From assembly GCF_030463535.1 (NCBI RefSeq), contig NC_132896.1, positions 26,885,209-26,949,208 on the forward strand: a stretch of 64,000 nucleotides of DNA, in the 5' to 3' direction. Positions within the stretch are counted from its first letter, which is position 1. Every line of letters begins with the position of its first letter. Shown here one piece after another: positions 22,030 through 37,000 of this stretch. The translations under genes and the position numbers were made by a program. The notes below the pieces were generated by a model. That model saw only the letters and a list, made by a program, of their open reading frames with translations. It did not search any database and was not told where the DNA came from. Source of the DNA: Salminus brasiliensis (lineage: Eukaryota > Chordata > Actinopteri > Characiformes > Bryconidae).

Positions 22030-25000
22030 CTGAGGAGAAACACACAGAACTGTCACATTCCAGCCGCCTGACTTTCCTCCTTTGTTATAGTGCAGCTTCA
22101 GGGTGGGCAATATGGCAAGAATACTGTATATCAAATTACTTGAGGGTGTTTTCATGATACACAGTATGATCCACAATGTTTAAAGGACCTTAACCAAGTC
22201 ATCTCTTTGTTACTAAGTAGTTTTAACAGGTGCACTCTTAAACCACTTTTTGTTCCTTAAAGAATCATGGTTGTAATAGAAACCTTTAACCTTTTAAATA
22301 GTAAAAACAAATTTTACATGAAGCCAAGGTTCTTCTATCCATCCATCCATCTAGATCTGGCATACTGTATTAATGAAATCGGCAATGAGCTGATATATAG
22401 GCTGAAAACACTGGATCAGATAATTGTTAGATCCAGTCCTTTAACAAAAAACGCCCATTTTAAAGATAAATACTAGACTGGATTTAATATCATACTGCAT
22501 AAGAAAAAGAGTACTGTTTCAATACCTAAAATATATTGAGAAATATATGATTTGCAATTTTATTTTAAATTTATCATGATAACAATAACAGTAAGCCATA
22601 TTGCCTGACCTTAGATGGTAATATTGTAATATATATCACAAAGATCAGCCTTTTTCCAATATTGGGAAACAAAAATTTACAAACTTTCCTTATTTAATAT
22701 GTTAATCTATTACAGCCAATCTTTTTGTATTGTATATATATATTTTTTAAAGATAAAAAAATATATCAGTTCAACTGATAGTGTACAATGTGGGCAGGTT
22801 ATTTTTAGCTTTACTACACACAGAGACACTGCATTGGCATCTGTTTATTCCCATCCACTGAGGCAGAGTCTAGATGGAGCCATCACCTAACACAGATCCT
22901 GATACACTCTGGGTTAAAGGGAGGCTTTGTTCATTCTCACTCACCCAGTGAGGACTCAGAGGCAGATGAGGATCTATTGACACTGAAGGCCAGGTCAGAG
23001 TCACTGTCGTCAGACGTCGTTCCACGGGACACAGAGGGGGAGGTGGAGGGACTCTCCTGAAGAGTTCCTGGAAAGCATAGACATGGCTTCAGTATCAGCT
23101 TAAACCAGCTGTTCAGCCATAACTGTGCACATGAAAAATGCAATAAATGGCAGTTTCAAGCAAAGTATGCGCCTTATGCTGCAAGTATTCATGCTATGTA
23201 CTGGCTGCATTGTGCAGCACAACAAAAAACACAAGCCGTCCAAACAGCAGGAAAATGCATTACACATCAGTGTCACAAGTCAAATGTGTGCAGACAGGGT
23301 CCATTTCTGGAATTCTGTGGCAAAGAATATCATATAGGACTTATGTCATGTTTAACTGTCTTCCCTCTATATGCACTGCTGACTGAACAATACATCAGCC
23401 TTCATAAGCTCACAGCCTGTTGTCCTGCTGTAAATCATGGTACTGCGCTCAAAAGGATTAGGGTTCTATTTTGAAAGAATTCCCTGCAGAGCGAAGTAGC
23501 ATCCCAAAATAAGACTAAAGGACATGCCAGCAGTTAGTTCTGGGGGCAAAAAACAAGCCAGTGAGAAAAACAACTTAATGAGACTAGGCAGTATTGCCTA
23601 CTCTTCACCATAGAAGAGCTTAAACTTTGGGGAAATGCTAGGATAATTTTTTTTATACCCTGCAAAATGCCCACTCCTAAAAAACGTCTGTTTAAAACAT
23701 CTAGATCACTTGTCTAGGTATGATAAATGCTGGTATTTTGTATATATGTGGTGAAACCAAAGGACTAAGTGCACTAGCATTGAAAACAAATCAGATATTT
23801 ACCATATAAACTGAGCATGGCACTGTATATTGTCACTGTCACACAAAAACCTCATATCTCCAAAAAATGGCAAATATTGGAGCTCATCCAACATTCTGAC
23901 CTCAAAAATGTAGAAGAAAGCCTTCTTCCCTGGACAGTAGAGACAGTTTCTCCAACAAAAGCAGGTTAAACCCTTTTAAATACCCTTCTAGTTCCTGTAG
24001 AGGCATACTGCCAATAGAATATCACACTCTGGAGTAGATAACCATAAATCTATTGCCAACTGTGTTCTCTGGAGAGATCCAATACTTTTGGGATGAGTTG
24101 GGGAGGAGTTGGGAAGTTGGGGATGAGGTGAGGTGGGGTGGGGTGGTGATCATCCAACATTCTGACCTCAAAAATCTAGAAGAAAGCCTTCTTCCCTGGA
24201 CAGTAGAGACAGTTTCTCCAACAAAAGCAGGTTAAACCCTTTTAAATACCCTTCTTTCCTTTGGAAGAAACTATGAGTAAGTGGCTGTCCCAATACTTTT
24301 GCCCATGAAGTGTAAGAGATACAGCAAAATACTGCCTGCCTGGTAGACCACAAGGATTGACTCTGGAGTGCCCTGCACACTTTGCAATAAATAAGACTTT
24401 CCTCATTTGAAGAGAGTCTGATGTAGCAGGATGAACACTGACATGTGCAGAGAGGGTTACTTCAGGACTGGGATCAGTGGTTCTTAACTACAGTCCTGAG
24501 TCTAGTTTCCTTATCCCAACACATGAGAATCAGCTCATCATGGTATTATCAAGCAACTATACATGCTGGAATTAATGTTTTAAGACAGAGGACACTAACT
24601 GAGTAATTGTGCAGTGCAGTGTGTCCCCAGCAGTGGAGCTCTAGCTGATTACTCTGGCTGGTCACTGTGTTAACACTTGCCTAATATCCTGAGTCGGTTG
24701 ACAGCGCCATGCAGGGCAAAGAAAGCCCACAGCACTTGTGAGGAGTCGACGCACAGAAGACGTCCGCGGGACACTCCGTTCACACCATGATGCACCTCTC
24801 CGTTGGCCAGCAAGGTGAAGCTGAGCACATCGCCTGGCCCAGGCACCGGGAAGCCCCTGTACACCACCCAGTACTCCTTGCGGTCCAGAAGCACGTCCGG
24901 GTCGGCCGGCAGCTCACCGGCATGGAGCGTGCCCGGGTCACAGGAAGTCATCCCAAAAAGTAGCGCTCCGAAGTAGGGCAGCCCCAGGTGGCCCACCTCC

Positions 25001-28000
25001 ACATACAGGGTCTCGCCAACACGTAGAGGCCTGTCGCTGAACACCAGAGTCCGGCTGCTGTCCAGGAAGTGGACGCAGGCGACGGCTCGATCGTTGGACA
25101 GAACTACGTCAGCCCCCCGCACGGGGTGAAAGTGCAGATCGGTGTCGAGGGCCGGGAGCGGGCCACGGGTGGCCCTCTGGATGCTGAAGGAGGCAGAGGA
25201 AGAGGAGGCAGATGTGACGGAGGGGGAAGAAGAGGAGGAGCAGCAAGCACTGAGCTGATTGTAGCCGCCAAGCTGAAGGGTGGCCATCTTGGCGGCCGCG
25301 GCCTGGTTCGTCTCCAGCTGGTTGTTGCTGTAGTTGGCCGAGTCGTGGTTGCTCTGGGGCAGGTAGGCGCTGAGGCGCGCTGCACTCAGGCAGCTTGTGC
25401 CCACGCTCTCGGCAAATGTGCTCTCTGAAAGAAGGATGATAAAATCAGTGACTCGGTCATTAGGGCTTTAGATTTATTCTGCTCCAAAAACACGGAACAT
25501 GACTTTTCAAAGGAAAATTGTTAATAACCGGAAATTACTTAGTTTCAACACAGCAGCAAAACACATGCAAATTTCACCTTCTATTTAAAGAGCTTAATGA
25601 CTCTCCACTCTCCTTCAGGGTTCTGGATTGAGGGCCGCAAAGATCCTTGTTCCCTGACTAACACTGACTAAAACAATTGCTCTAGCTAGTCTAGAGCTAA
25701 AGTTAGCAAAGTGACATGAAGGTATGAAGGGTTATTGAAGTAAAGGGTTATTTGGTAAATAGAGTGGTTCTATATAGAACAATGCAAACCCCAAGTATCG
25801 TTTGAATGCTTAAATGGTTCTTGGCCTGGTAAAATAGTTCTTCAAGCAGGAGAACCTCTTGTATATTCAGAATCGAACAGATTCCAGTATTGCTATGAGT
25901 GAAAGAAATCTTTTCAGTACTACACCAGTGCTACAACACCTTTTCTTTTCCCATACCGATATTGAAACCTTGAGTATTGTTCAATACTAATAGAAATATC
26001 AATGGTCATAAAGTTAATAAAATCATTAGGATACTCTTTTGAAAAAGACTTTTTTCTTGTCTACACTCATAAACAATCAGTGTATCAGCCAGTGATTTTG
26101 ACACCTTTTTCCGTAATTCCATTGGTGCTACTCTTTAACTACTTCACGCGACGCTGATTTAAATCATATTGTGTTGTGAAATCAGACCAGCTAATCAAAG
26201 CACACACCCTGACTGACAAGCTAGACACAACATTTGCATGCGTCTGGTTTTGCTCCACTGACAGACTTGCAGCCTCCCAGAATATCAGTCTCAGTAGCGC
26301 AAGAACACTCACTCTCCAGGGATACAAGGCGGCCCTTACCAAATATGGACAGGGTTCCCAACGAACAGAAGATAAACAACGTCACGGAGCGTCGGGGAGA
26401 GAGAGAGAGTCACTGGATTGTATCTGGTTCCTTGGTTACCTTTTGGCCTCATATGTGCTGTGTGCATGTATGTGTTTCAGCACAGGACACAATTCCTCTT
26501 GTTGCTAAACGCGCTAAAGCCGTCAGTCTGTCAAGGTGTAATAGTGACCTAGGCCACCTCTGTCATCATGACGTCTGTTCTCTTGGCATTCAGCCCCCTT
26601 GCACCACTCAGGGCCCCTTCACAAGTAGTTGAGGCTCTGCTAGGAGTGTCTTATCAGGAGTGTCTTAAAAGCTCTTGAATATGCTGCTATCCTAATTGTC
26701 TTGCACTGCCGCCGCTGCTACTTTTATGAAGCTAGAATAAACCAGATAGCGGGCTTCTGCTGCTGGGAACTTCCCTGAGCTGGAGCATTAGACGCATGTC
26801 TATACCAGTGCTTTCCATACCACTATACCAGTGCTGTCTATACCACTGCTACCCCTACCCAGTATATATTGGTGTTTTCTAGTTGGGTGGTCGAGCAATA
26901 TTGAAATATCGACACTTCTGATCCTGATGTTTCAGCGTAAGCATCAATCCTTATCTGAAAGTACTGATTTTTCCTAAGTATTTAGTTTAAGTATTAAATT
27001 GAATACTCGCAAAACACAAAAGTGAGAAAAATATTGTGGGAACTAATTTTTTCTTTTCACCATCTCTTTTCTTTATAATGTTTTTTTATGGAATAGTGAG
27101 TTATAAATCATAAAGAATTCCCATTTTACACACACACACTAACAAAGTATAAGCATCACTATTGGTATGAGGATACTAGCCTTGCCATTCATTCCTACTG
27201 GATCAAGAAGGAAATTGTGATAGTGGTATAACCCCTGTCTCTTCCAACTAGACTCTAGACTGCAGTGGGTGGGTTGGAGCCAACCACTATAGTAAATGAT
27301 CTACTCTAAGCACACTCTGTTCTGTCCTTAAAAACAAGAACGTGACCAGACGCTCATGTTCAACATCTGTTTAACTACATAACATGTTACATTTCTCCCA
27401 GACTTTGTTCACAAGCTATTGAATTTAATCTTAATCTAGACTGTCTGAGGCATCTGCAAAACATCACTACAGAATTAGGGCTGGGTATTGTTCAAATTGG
27501 TTCGATACTTATACCATTACAATACTTTTTCTATACGTTATTTTGAATATAACAAATATATGCAAGTAAAAATGTACTATATCTATCGTAAAAATGCAGT
27601 TTTACAAATATAATGCATTTTTTGTTTATCTGAATTATTTTCTCATTTTTTAATATTTAATAATAAGGATTCCAAGTTTTCCAAGTTCCAGCATGGTACA
27701 TGTTGAAGCCAATCAGCAGTCTAGATGGTGATAAGACTGACTATTTAGGTATTGACAATTGATATTAAAAATCATATCAGTTTTTAGTTTTAAAATTAAC
27801 ATAATTTGGGTGTTACCATAAACAATAGTACCCAGAAATAGGCAGCAAATTATGAGTACATTAGGGAATCTGCCATCACAATAGAGACTTATTAAACAAT
27901 GAGTTATTATGATAATTCCCATAGTTAAACCACAGTGTTAAAATTACATTAAGATGAGATATCTTCTTTTACTTTCTGAATGAAACCTTAGTTAGCGTAA

Positions 28001-31000
28001 AATGACTAGGCCTATCCACCCTGCAGCATTGTTGTAATGAATGGTAAACATCCTCAAGGTGCATATTTAAGCCTGTCACTCTGGAACAACTTCATGCAGA
28101 ACATAGAGCTGTAGTTTGTTTAAGGTGCTTTATGGGTTGAGAATACTTAGCTTCTCAAACTCCTCTCCTAGTAACAAATGACCTCCTACTGCAAGAAAAA
28201 CAGGATTTATTAGCATTACAGTACAAGTGTAAGGGCTACTCACCAAGCAAGGTGACCTCCTGCGTGATGCCATAGATGTCGATGATGGCCCAGAGTGGGC
28301 AGCCCACACTCAGTCCACAGTGGAAGAGAATGGGCTCACCTTCATTAATGGCATAGAAGACACGTCCGTGCCGGTCAGCCCAGAAGGCCAGCACGTTGTC
28401 CCGGGTGGCCAGTCTCTCTGGCAGAGCTTTTGCCCAGTACCCTGGCCGGGTCACTAGGTCGGGACACGCATACTTTGGGATTTCAGTCGAGGCCAGCTCG
28501 CCAGGGTCTAGGCTAGTGAAACCGAATCGCAGCGCCCCACTCCAGCCGGTGTGAACCCCGGAGAGACGCAGGCGCACCTTCTCGTAGAGGCGCACGGGCC
28601 GCTGACTGAAAGTGATGCCGTTACAGAAGCTGTTCTTGCGCGTGGCACGTCGCAGCTGTGCATCCAGGCGGATGTTCTTGCCCTTGGCCTGAGGATGGAA
28701 GCGAGGTGACTCCAGGCTTGCTGGCTGCTGGGTGGAGGTGCGTCGTTCCACCGCCACGGCTCCATGCTGTAGGGCGTAGTACTGGCGACTGGCCACTGGG
28801 CGGTGCTGCAGGCTCGCATCTGCTGGACAAAACAATGAGGCTTGTCAGAAACCGTGGGAAGAGAAGAGCACAGTGATGCCACTTTGATACAAGGAAGAAG
28901 ACAGTACTTATGGTAACGCCTTGATAACAGCAGATTGTTACATACAAATTTCAAGGCCAGGAGAGAAAGTTTAACTGCTTAAACTCTCTGGAGTCCTGTG
29001 GGAGTTCCTTACTCTCATAACTGCATGACTGCAACTAGTTTCGTATTCAATATTATATCTATAGACTAATTACTGAATAAAAGTTAAGGATTTGAAAAGC
29101 ACAGTTCAACAACATGCTATGACTGTTCCTTAGTTTTTTTTATCTTATGATGTATGACATCAACTGGTGAAACTCCAAATCCCTCAAGATTTTTACACAA
29201 TGTCCCATTAACCAAAACACACTGTATTGTATTTACAAAGGTTCGTCCGGTAACCTTCTTCAATTGGGGCAGGAGGGGAGGGAAAGAACGTTCCCACAAT
29301 GCTCCCTCTCTCCTTCCGACATCCCACACATCTGCTAAAGCCACGCTAGATAAATACACCCTCCTAATGAACAACATAAGGTGAGCATTTGCCTTTCACC
29401 ATGAACTTGGTGCTCAAGGGCATGGAAAAGGCATTACCCCAGGAACAATGGCATACCAGCAGTGGCACTAAAGGCCACGGTGATGACAGCACTGACAGAT
29501 CTCCCACCAGCCAAGGCAAACATAGCTCTATCAAATCGCAGCAAATCAACAGCAGTAAATAACGGCACAATTAGGCTGTCCACTGTGACCAAATGGTCTC
29601 AATCAAAAGACAGGTGAGGCCAGAAAATGAAGACCAGTTTGAGCAAAACTTGCTTCCAAACCACTGATAGAAAAGGAAATTTTTGAAAAAGACTTCTGCG
29701 TAATTAAGTCGTAAGGACGTAAAAAAATCCTTCAGAGAGGTTTAGTGAGAAAAACGTAGGGAGTCAGAATTTGTTAATAGCGCCAAATGTCACCCTACAG
29801 AAAGCTACGATACAAGATTGTTATGTTAACTGATGCCTGACACACTGTTTTATGATAGCTTCTAGATAAGGTTTAAACAACATAATCTAGGGTAAAAGAA
29901 TTATCATTCAATTACAATCAGATTTATTACGCTTACTGTGTTTATTCATTATAATGAACAGATTTGAGACTATTTTTGCATGATCAACCTACATATAAAA
30001 CTAGAAGACACATTTAGAGTAGGTTCAGTTTTATTTCTGAATTAAATATTAAAAAGGCTTTATCTGCACAGTAGACACTGGGTACACTGGTTCCCATCAC
30101 CACCACTAAAATAACATATGAGTTATGTTTCTCACAAATTGACAATTTTGTATTACACCCCTCTAAATGACTCTGTTTACATCCCAAAGAAATAATTTCT
30201 TTAAAACCATGGAAAAGCACATCAGCAGTGTTCTAACATTCAGTTATGTTGCGTCCATTTATGGTGTTATAGGTGTGGGCAATATGAAGACACACTGTCG
30301 CTATCATTATATCTACCATAATACATTATGTCACAATATGCATGATGAGAAAATCATGGATATATTCAGTTCTCAAAAGCTGACCAACTTGATGTTTTTA
30401 GTAAACCATTAAACTCAAATTCCAGAATGTGGGCCCTTACTTACCGCCATCAAATGGCATAATTTACATATAAATTAGTAATATTTATATAATTATAATA
30501 TTCCCTAAATAATTAGTAGCTACCAAATGATGAGCCTTAAAATAACAAATTTAGATTTAATAACAGGACTAGGATTTATGAGGTTAAAAAGATTGGTCTT
30601 GCATTACAGAATTTAGTGCTAAATGTGCTAAGCTACTCCAAGTTATCAAAACAAAAGAAAATATCATGATCCATAACTGATCAGCCATAACATTAACACC
30701 ACTGACAGGTGAAATGAAACCCATAGATTATCTTTATCTACGTATTTCTGACAAGGGCTAAATTTTGTGATGTCAAGACGACTGGGTCAGAGCATCTCCA
30801 AAACATCAGTCAGGTCTTTTTCTGTTTTTTTCTGGTTTGCAGTGGTCAGTACCTACCAAAAGTGTTCCAAGAAAGGACAACCGGCGAAAGGGGCACAAGG
30901 CTTAATGACGCGATCCATGGAGACCCCACCTCACAGCGTACAGGACTTAAAGAATCTACTGATGCTAACGTCTTGGTGTCAGATACCACATGGCACTGAG

Positions 31001-34000
31001 CATGCTGAGAACTGTTGTTGCAACACAAGAGGGAACTATTCAGTATTAGACAGATGGTGTTAATGTTATGGCTGATTGGTGTGTACACTCTTTAGTAAAG
31101 GCAATAGTTCTGTGTTGGACCATAACAGAAATGGGTTCTACTATAGTTCCAAGTCAAATTACACTGTTCAGTACTGTATAGATCCATTTTTGCTTAGAAT
31201 GTATAGAAGCAAATGTCTTCCTGTATCATGATGTTATGTTATTGCTATATCACCCAGTCCATGCACATGTATTTCACTTACTGCCAAACCCCAGTAAATG
31301 ATCACTAGACAATCGCACAGTCACAAAGAGTTACTTTTAACAGCAGGACCTGGGCATTCCGGAGGCGTGCTCCAATACTCACCGCTCATTGTTTCCTGAC
31401 ATAAGGGGGATGATTTGGTGTGACTGGATTACTGTTTATCACGAACCAGTTAGTAAGACATTAGCCCTAATTATGTTCAAAACCATGATGTAGCAGTCAA
31501 AAATGTGAGAACATCTGTAGCATCTGCAACGTCTCAGATGAATTCAGCAGTGCCCGTCTGAGAGTGGGTTGTAACAGTTATACTGTCATTTAGTTGCTCT
31601 AATTTCACAAAGAAAGTAAAGATTTCTGTGACCAAAAGGTGAAGGAAAGGGCTTAAACCATGGTACCTTTGATGGCAGGCCACCCAATGTTTAGGAGCAA
31701 AGGTATAAGTAAAATAAGGTAACGCTGAATATTTGGTTGCATACACTAAGTGTTCAAATGTTTGTGGACACCCCTTCTATTGAATACATTCCCATCTACT
31801 CTGTAGAAAAGTATTGCGTGGGCTAGCCCCATAGGGGAGTTAGGGAGTTAGGGATATGGTGGGGTGGGGTGGTGATCATCCGACATTCTGACCTCACTAA
31901 CAGTCTTGCTGCTAAATGCCATCAAATCCTCACTGTAATCTAGCAGAAAGCCTTCCCTAGACAGTAGAGACAGTTACTCCAACAAAAGCAGGACTATTTT
32001 AATCCCCTTGATTTCAGAAGAAACAATGAATAAGCAGGTGTCCCATAACTTTTGTCCATATGTCCATATCTCTTGCTTGCAATACCTACACCAAGCTGAA
32101 GACCCAGTAACATCACCAAACTGTTGAATTCTTCCTTTGTGATGCATCACCAGGCTTTCAGCTGGTTGTTGTTTTGGAGGGGAAACTCACCAGTCATGCT
32201 AGTCACGATGCAATGATACATCACAAGTGGGGAACCCTAAGGGTCTTTTAGGCCTTCAGACAGAGCCTAATGATTTCTGGGAATTTACTGATGTGTGTCA
32301 CTGACTGTGGATGGTGTAGTGTAGTGGGTAACAGAATAATCTTCTCTGTGACAGAGTAGGGTTCGACTCCCTCTGGCAAGACTCCTACAACTACATTCAC
32401 TTACCAATGTAACACGACTTAAATGGAAGTCAAATATCACTATATGGCAGCTCAGTCATGTTTCCTTGTACACTTACTGACCTGACCATATTTAATTACA
32501 TCAGTGTTTCAGAGTAACATCACTAAAGTTAACATTTACTACTATATTTATTTATATATACAGCAAAGCATCATAGATTCTCCTTTGACAATGTTTTCTT
32601 CTTTAACCCTTTAATGCAGAAAGGCTTGTTACACACTATGTCTTATTATTCCATAACTACAGGACTTCTGTACAAACTGGTGAGGCTATTCTTTGGTAAT
32701 AGAAGTTTGTAATAACACTTACAGCCCTTCAGCAATCCATAGGCTGTTTAAGGGGTTAAAACCATCTCACTTCATCTCCAGCTTTGAAGTAGCTGGCTGA
32801 GCCTTCTTATGATGACTTCAGGCTTTCAGCAGAGTGCAGGGATGGACTGTTTACTATATACACGGATACATTTGTAAACCAGAGATGGTGCCACACCTTC
32901 ACCCACCACTTTTTCTCTGACAAGACATAACAAGACAACTGGGGAACTGTGTTTACTGTGATTACAACTGACAATCAGCCCTAACGTACATACACCCTCT
33001 ATTCTAAAGCATACATACAGTAATTTGTCCTAGCTAACATCTCTAAAGAACATCAAATCCTATTTAGGGTAGCATTTGAGAGTAGTCGTAAGAAGCTGAT
33101 TCAGTACATCAGTTCAACACTGCTAAAAACTGTTAAAGCACTCACTAAAATAACGAGTTGGGTCTCTAACACAAAATCATGGTTGCTTTCTTTATTTTGC
33201 TAAATGTTCCTCTCCCAAGCTGAAATGGAGATCTTGATTGGTATTGCTGCTGAGTTTGACTGCTCTTCATTAGACAGCAGTAGACAGCAGAACTTCAACA
33301 GCTACAGCTAAATGAAGGGCTTTTGAATGAAGTTTTCACACTTGTAAGTCTGCACTCTGCCGATTCTGGGCTTGTGAGAGGGGCTCATTATCACGGGGAA
33401 GTTTTATCCGTTAATTTTTATCATATTTCATTATTTTACTTGGATACAAACACTCAACAGGCAGGGAGCGGCGCTTTCTGGAGTTTCTGGTATTTCACCA
33501 TGAACGAATACCTGCAAACAAGAAGCCATTCTCACGGAGGTTCATAGGCATGCAGGCAATATGTTGAAGCAGTCACATGACAAAATGAACCAATCACGCA
33601 ACTCCACACATAGCGCTGAGATAAGATAAGTTATGTATGATAATCCTTTATCAGTCCCATAGTGGGGAAATTCAGTGTCACAGCAGCAAGGGATAGCAAG
33701 ACACTCAGTTACAGAGAGTAGATAAATTAGCAATATATATACATTATAAATAATAAAAGTCAAACACTCCGAAGAACAATAGTATTTACAGATGTGGATT
33801 TTCAGTGTATAGCTTCAGATCGAAGCAGTTAGCTTGAAGCAAACCCTAGACCACCAACGTCAGGAGCCGCTACCGGGCTAGAAAAGAGCTTTCACACTGG
33901 ACCAAACATACCGAATTAACAGGGTTAACAGACATTGTATGTAATGGTAAATGTAGCATGTGGAGCTTGAGAAAATCCATCTAAACTCATTTTCCACAGG

Positions 34001-37000
34001 ATGTGACAGAATATTTACCCACATGTCGAGTCACACACAGTTAATATAAACTGAGGATATTTTTATGGCTTGTTTTACAGAAGGTATTTCTACTGATGCA
34101 GGAGTAAATGGCACAAAAATGTCCGGAATGGCGCATTCAGACCGGACTAAAGTCACTGGGAAACTGTGTAATAATTACATTACCCCGCCTCCCCATGTAA
34201 AACTAATCCTGTCCTATAAAAGATTTGTTGCCAAAAATGTTAGCTTAATGCTAAAATACCACTAGAGCCCTACAGGGGGTCTGGCAAGGTGGGCTTTTCT
34301 TCGTTTTCTGACCACATTTCTACATTTTACAAGGCCTAGTTCTAATGTTAATGCTTTAACACCGTACAACCTTGTTACACAATTCAATATTATACAGTAA
34401 GTTGCGAGTTTGTATTTCTAGGTGTAAACTGTGCAAAAAAAAAAAAATACAGCCACAGACATCTCTTGGATCTTGGACTGTGTAACATAAAACAGCCAAT
34501 CAAGATCAGAATCAGAATCTCTTTATTTCACCAAGTATGTTACACATACAAGGAATTTGTCTTGGTGAGAGCAACACGTATGACGAGTAACAAAAAAACA
34601 CAGAACACAGTCTTAAACTAAAGGAAAAAGACACTAAACAATAAATAGGGTAGGGGATAAATTTAAAAAGTAAAAAGTACTAAAGGTAATAAAGGTACTA
34701 AAGATACCAATAGTAATAATAATAATAATAATAATACCATAGTTTTCCTGCAACTGCTGCTTTTGCTTTCAGTACTCTTTTTTCTGTATTTCAGAGTTGA
34801 TGTTAACCATCATTCGCTTCACAAGGTTTTTCCACACTTTAGTTTCACATGTAATTTCTACCAATAACCTCACTATTGTAAAAGACCAGAAACTAGCACA
34901 AAAAAGGAAGCTTGTGCTACTTTTTTAATTTTCCATGGCCAGGAACAGCTTTAGATAAAAAGCCGTCTGGCTGCGTAGATAGTGTTGAAGGCCAAAGGTC
35001 TGTTTCATAAACATAGCTGAGGTGCAAGGCATAAAACACTGGAGTCGCCTCCTCACAAGCTGTGTGATTTAGGGACCTTTTCCGCCACTCTGCGAGCAGG
35101 CAAAGGCGAGATGAGAGCCGTGAACTGCACTTGCGAAGCAGAGCGCGGTTTCGCTCGCCTTCCAAATATAGATCTGCCTGATCTGACGGCAAATCTGCGC
35201 TGTGGCAGACGACGATGCTGCAGTCCACTCCTCTAGCGCCTTCGCTCCAGCACACATGGATACAGGCCTCATGCCATCTTGTCACATTTCTGTATGAGCA
35301 AATGCTGCAGGCTTCAGCAGGCTCTGTGTCAAAACCAGGCTTCAGCAGCAAAAAAAGAAGACCATCACAAGAAAATGGAGAAGTCAAGAGGTTTAGGAGC
35401 CTACAACCGCATTCCCAAAGTCAGTGTCTATTCTGGATTGCTACAGACAAAGATCTGCTAACATGTAAATGTTCTACAATAATGCCAATAATGCAAAACT
35501 GGTGAGCTTATGGATCCACATAGACTACATAGACAAAAGCATTGGGACACCTGCTTATTCGTTGTTTCTTCTGAAATCAAACGTTTTAACCCTTCAGACC
35601 ATGTATCCCACACTAAATCACTGTCACAGTTAATATTAATTTTTTATGGGCCCTAAAATAGAACCCTGGGGTACTCCACAATATACGCTGAAACAAACTA
35701 TTACTAACGAATTCACAGTTTCTGCATGAAGATTAATGACTTAATAATAAACGTAGGGCTCAAGCGGGTAAATAAAAGTTGATCCTTTTCTTGTTAGAGT
35801 AACTGTCTCTACTGTCTCTAAAAATCCATATATAGACAGATATTGTGGAGTCCTAAACAGATACAGACACAGGTAGTGGTTTTGTGTTACAACCCCTACT
35901 GCCTAGGTTGAACTATTCTCTGCCCTAACACCTGATCCAGCTCATCGGGTAATTTTTAGACTCTTCACAAGCTGGATCATGTCTGTAGGGGGCAAAGAAT
36001 ACCTGAAATTGTGAATGTTGAGAGAACTATATATATATATAAAGGTTCTAGAAGTAACTGTTAAATTAGTACAGGACGTTTAGATGATGTAATAGTTCTT
36101 TGAACCTGTAAAAGCTTCATCACATTTCCAAATCTCTTTTTTAAATGATTCTTTAGGGAACTATAAAGAAAAGGTTCTTTTATGGCATTTTCTCATAAGA
36201 GTGTATGTTTAATATCAGGTCTCTGTTATTGAGCGCATCATTGTATTCCTAGAGTGTAGCCCACACCATTAACATACGCAAACGTAACATTAAGAGCCTT
36301 GAACAACAACTGTTATTGATGCCGCATGGTGAGTTTACCCAGGGAAATGAACCCTAGTCTGCTACAGGGAAGGTGGTCTTCTTTTAATTTACTTAATCTT
36401 AAGATGTTTTCCTTAGCTAAAAATGCTAAAATGAGCTCACATAGCTAACTAGTGATGGATATTCTGAATAAGTAGCCTATAAAGCTGAAATATTGAGAAT
36501 GCTTAAAAGATAACTGATTGCCTCTCTGTTTCTAAGTAAAACTAACTGGTTACGTTGACAAGTCTTATAGACGAAAAGCTCCATTTTGGCCTCATCAAGC
36601 CAAAGAACCTTCTTCCAGTTGACCTTGGAGTCTCTCACACCTTTGGGTGATCTGTAGGCAAGTTAAAGCTTTGACTGGTGAAGAACATGTGCAACAGTAG
36701 TTATCACCAGCCATCTCAGCTGCTGAAGCTGTTAATTCCTTCAGAGCACTGGTATCTTGGAGGCCTCCTTAACTAGTCTCCTTTTTGCACAGTCACTCAG
36801 GCCTGCTCTTGGCAGATTTACACATGTGCCATATTTCTTCATTTGTCTCCATCCCCTGACTTATACTCTTCAATAACCTTGTCTCTGAGATGCAAGGAGG
36901 GTGCCTTTGTCCTCATGGGTGTTTTTGCAGCCAGGAATACTGATTACCCAATGACTGGACCTTCCAGACAGGCGTCTTCACACTACAATCACTTCAGACA

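Noticed and set aside
25069..25428. 119-codon plus-strand frame
   Set aside because: Antisense shadow of neurl1b exon 3.
32296..32400. tRNA gene
   Set aside because: A and B boxes are present but the arms do not pair as a cloverleaf, and the following sequence is that of a SINE.
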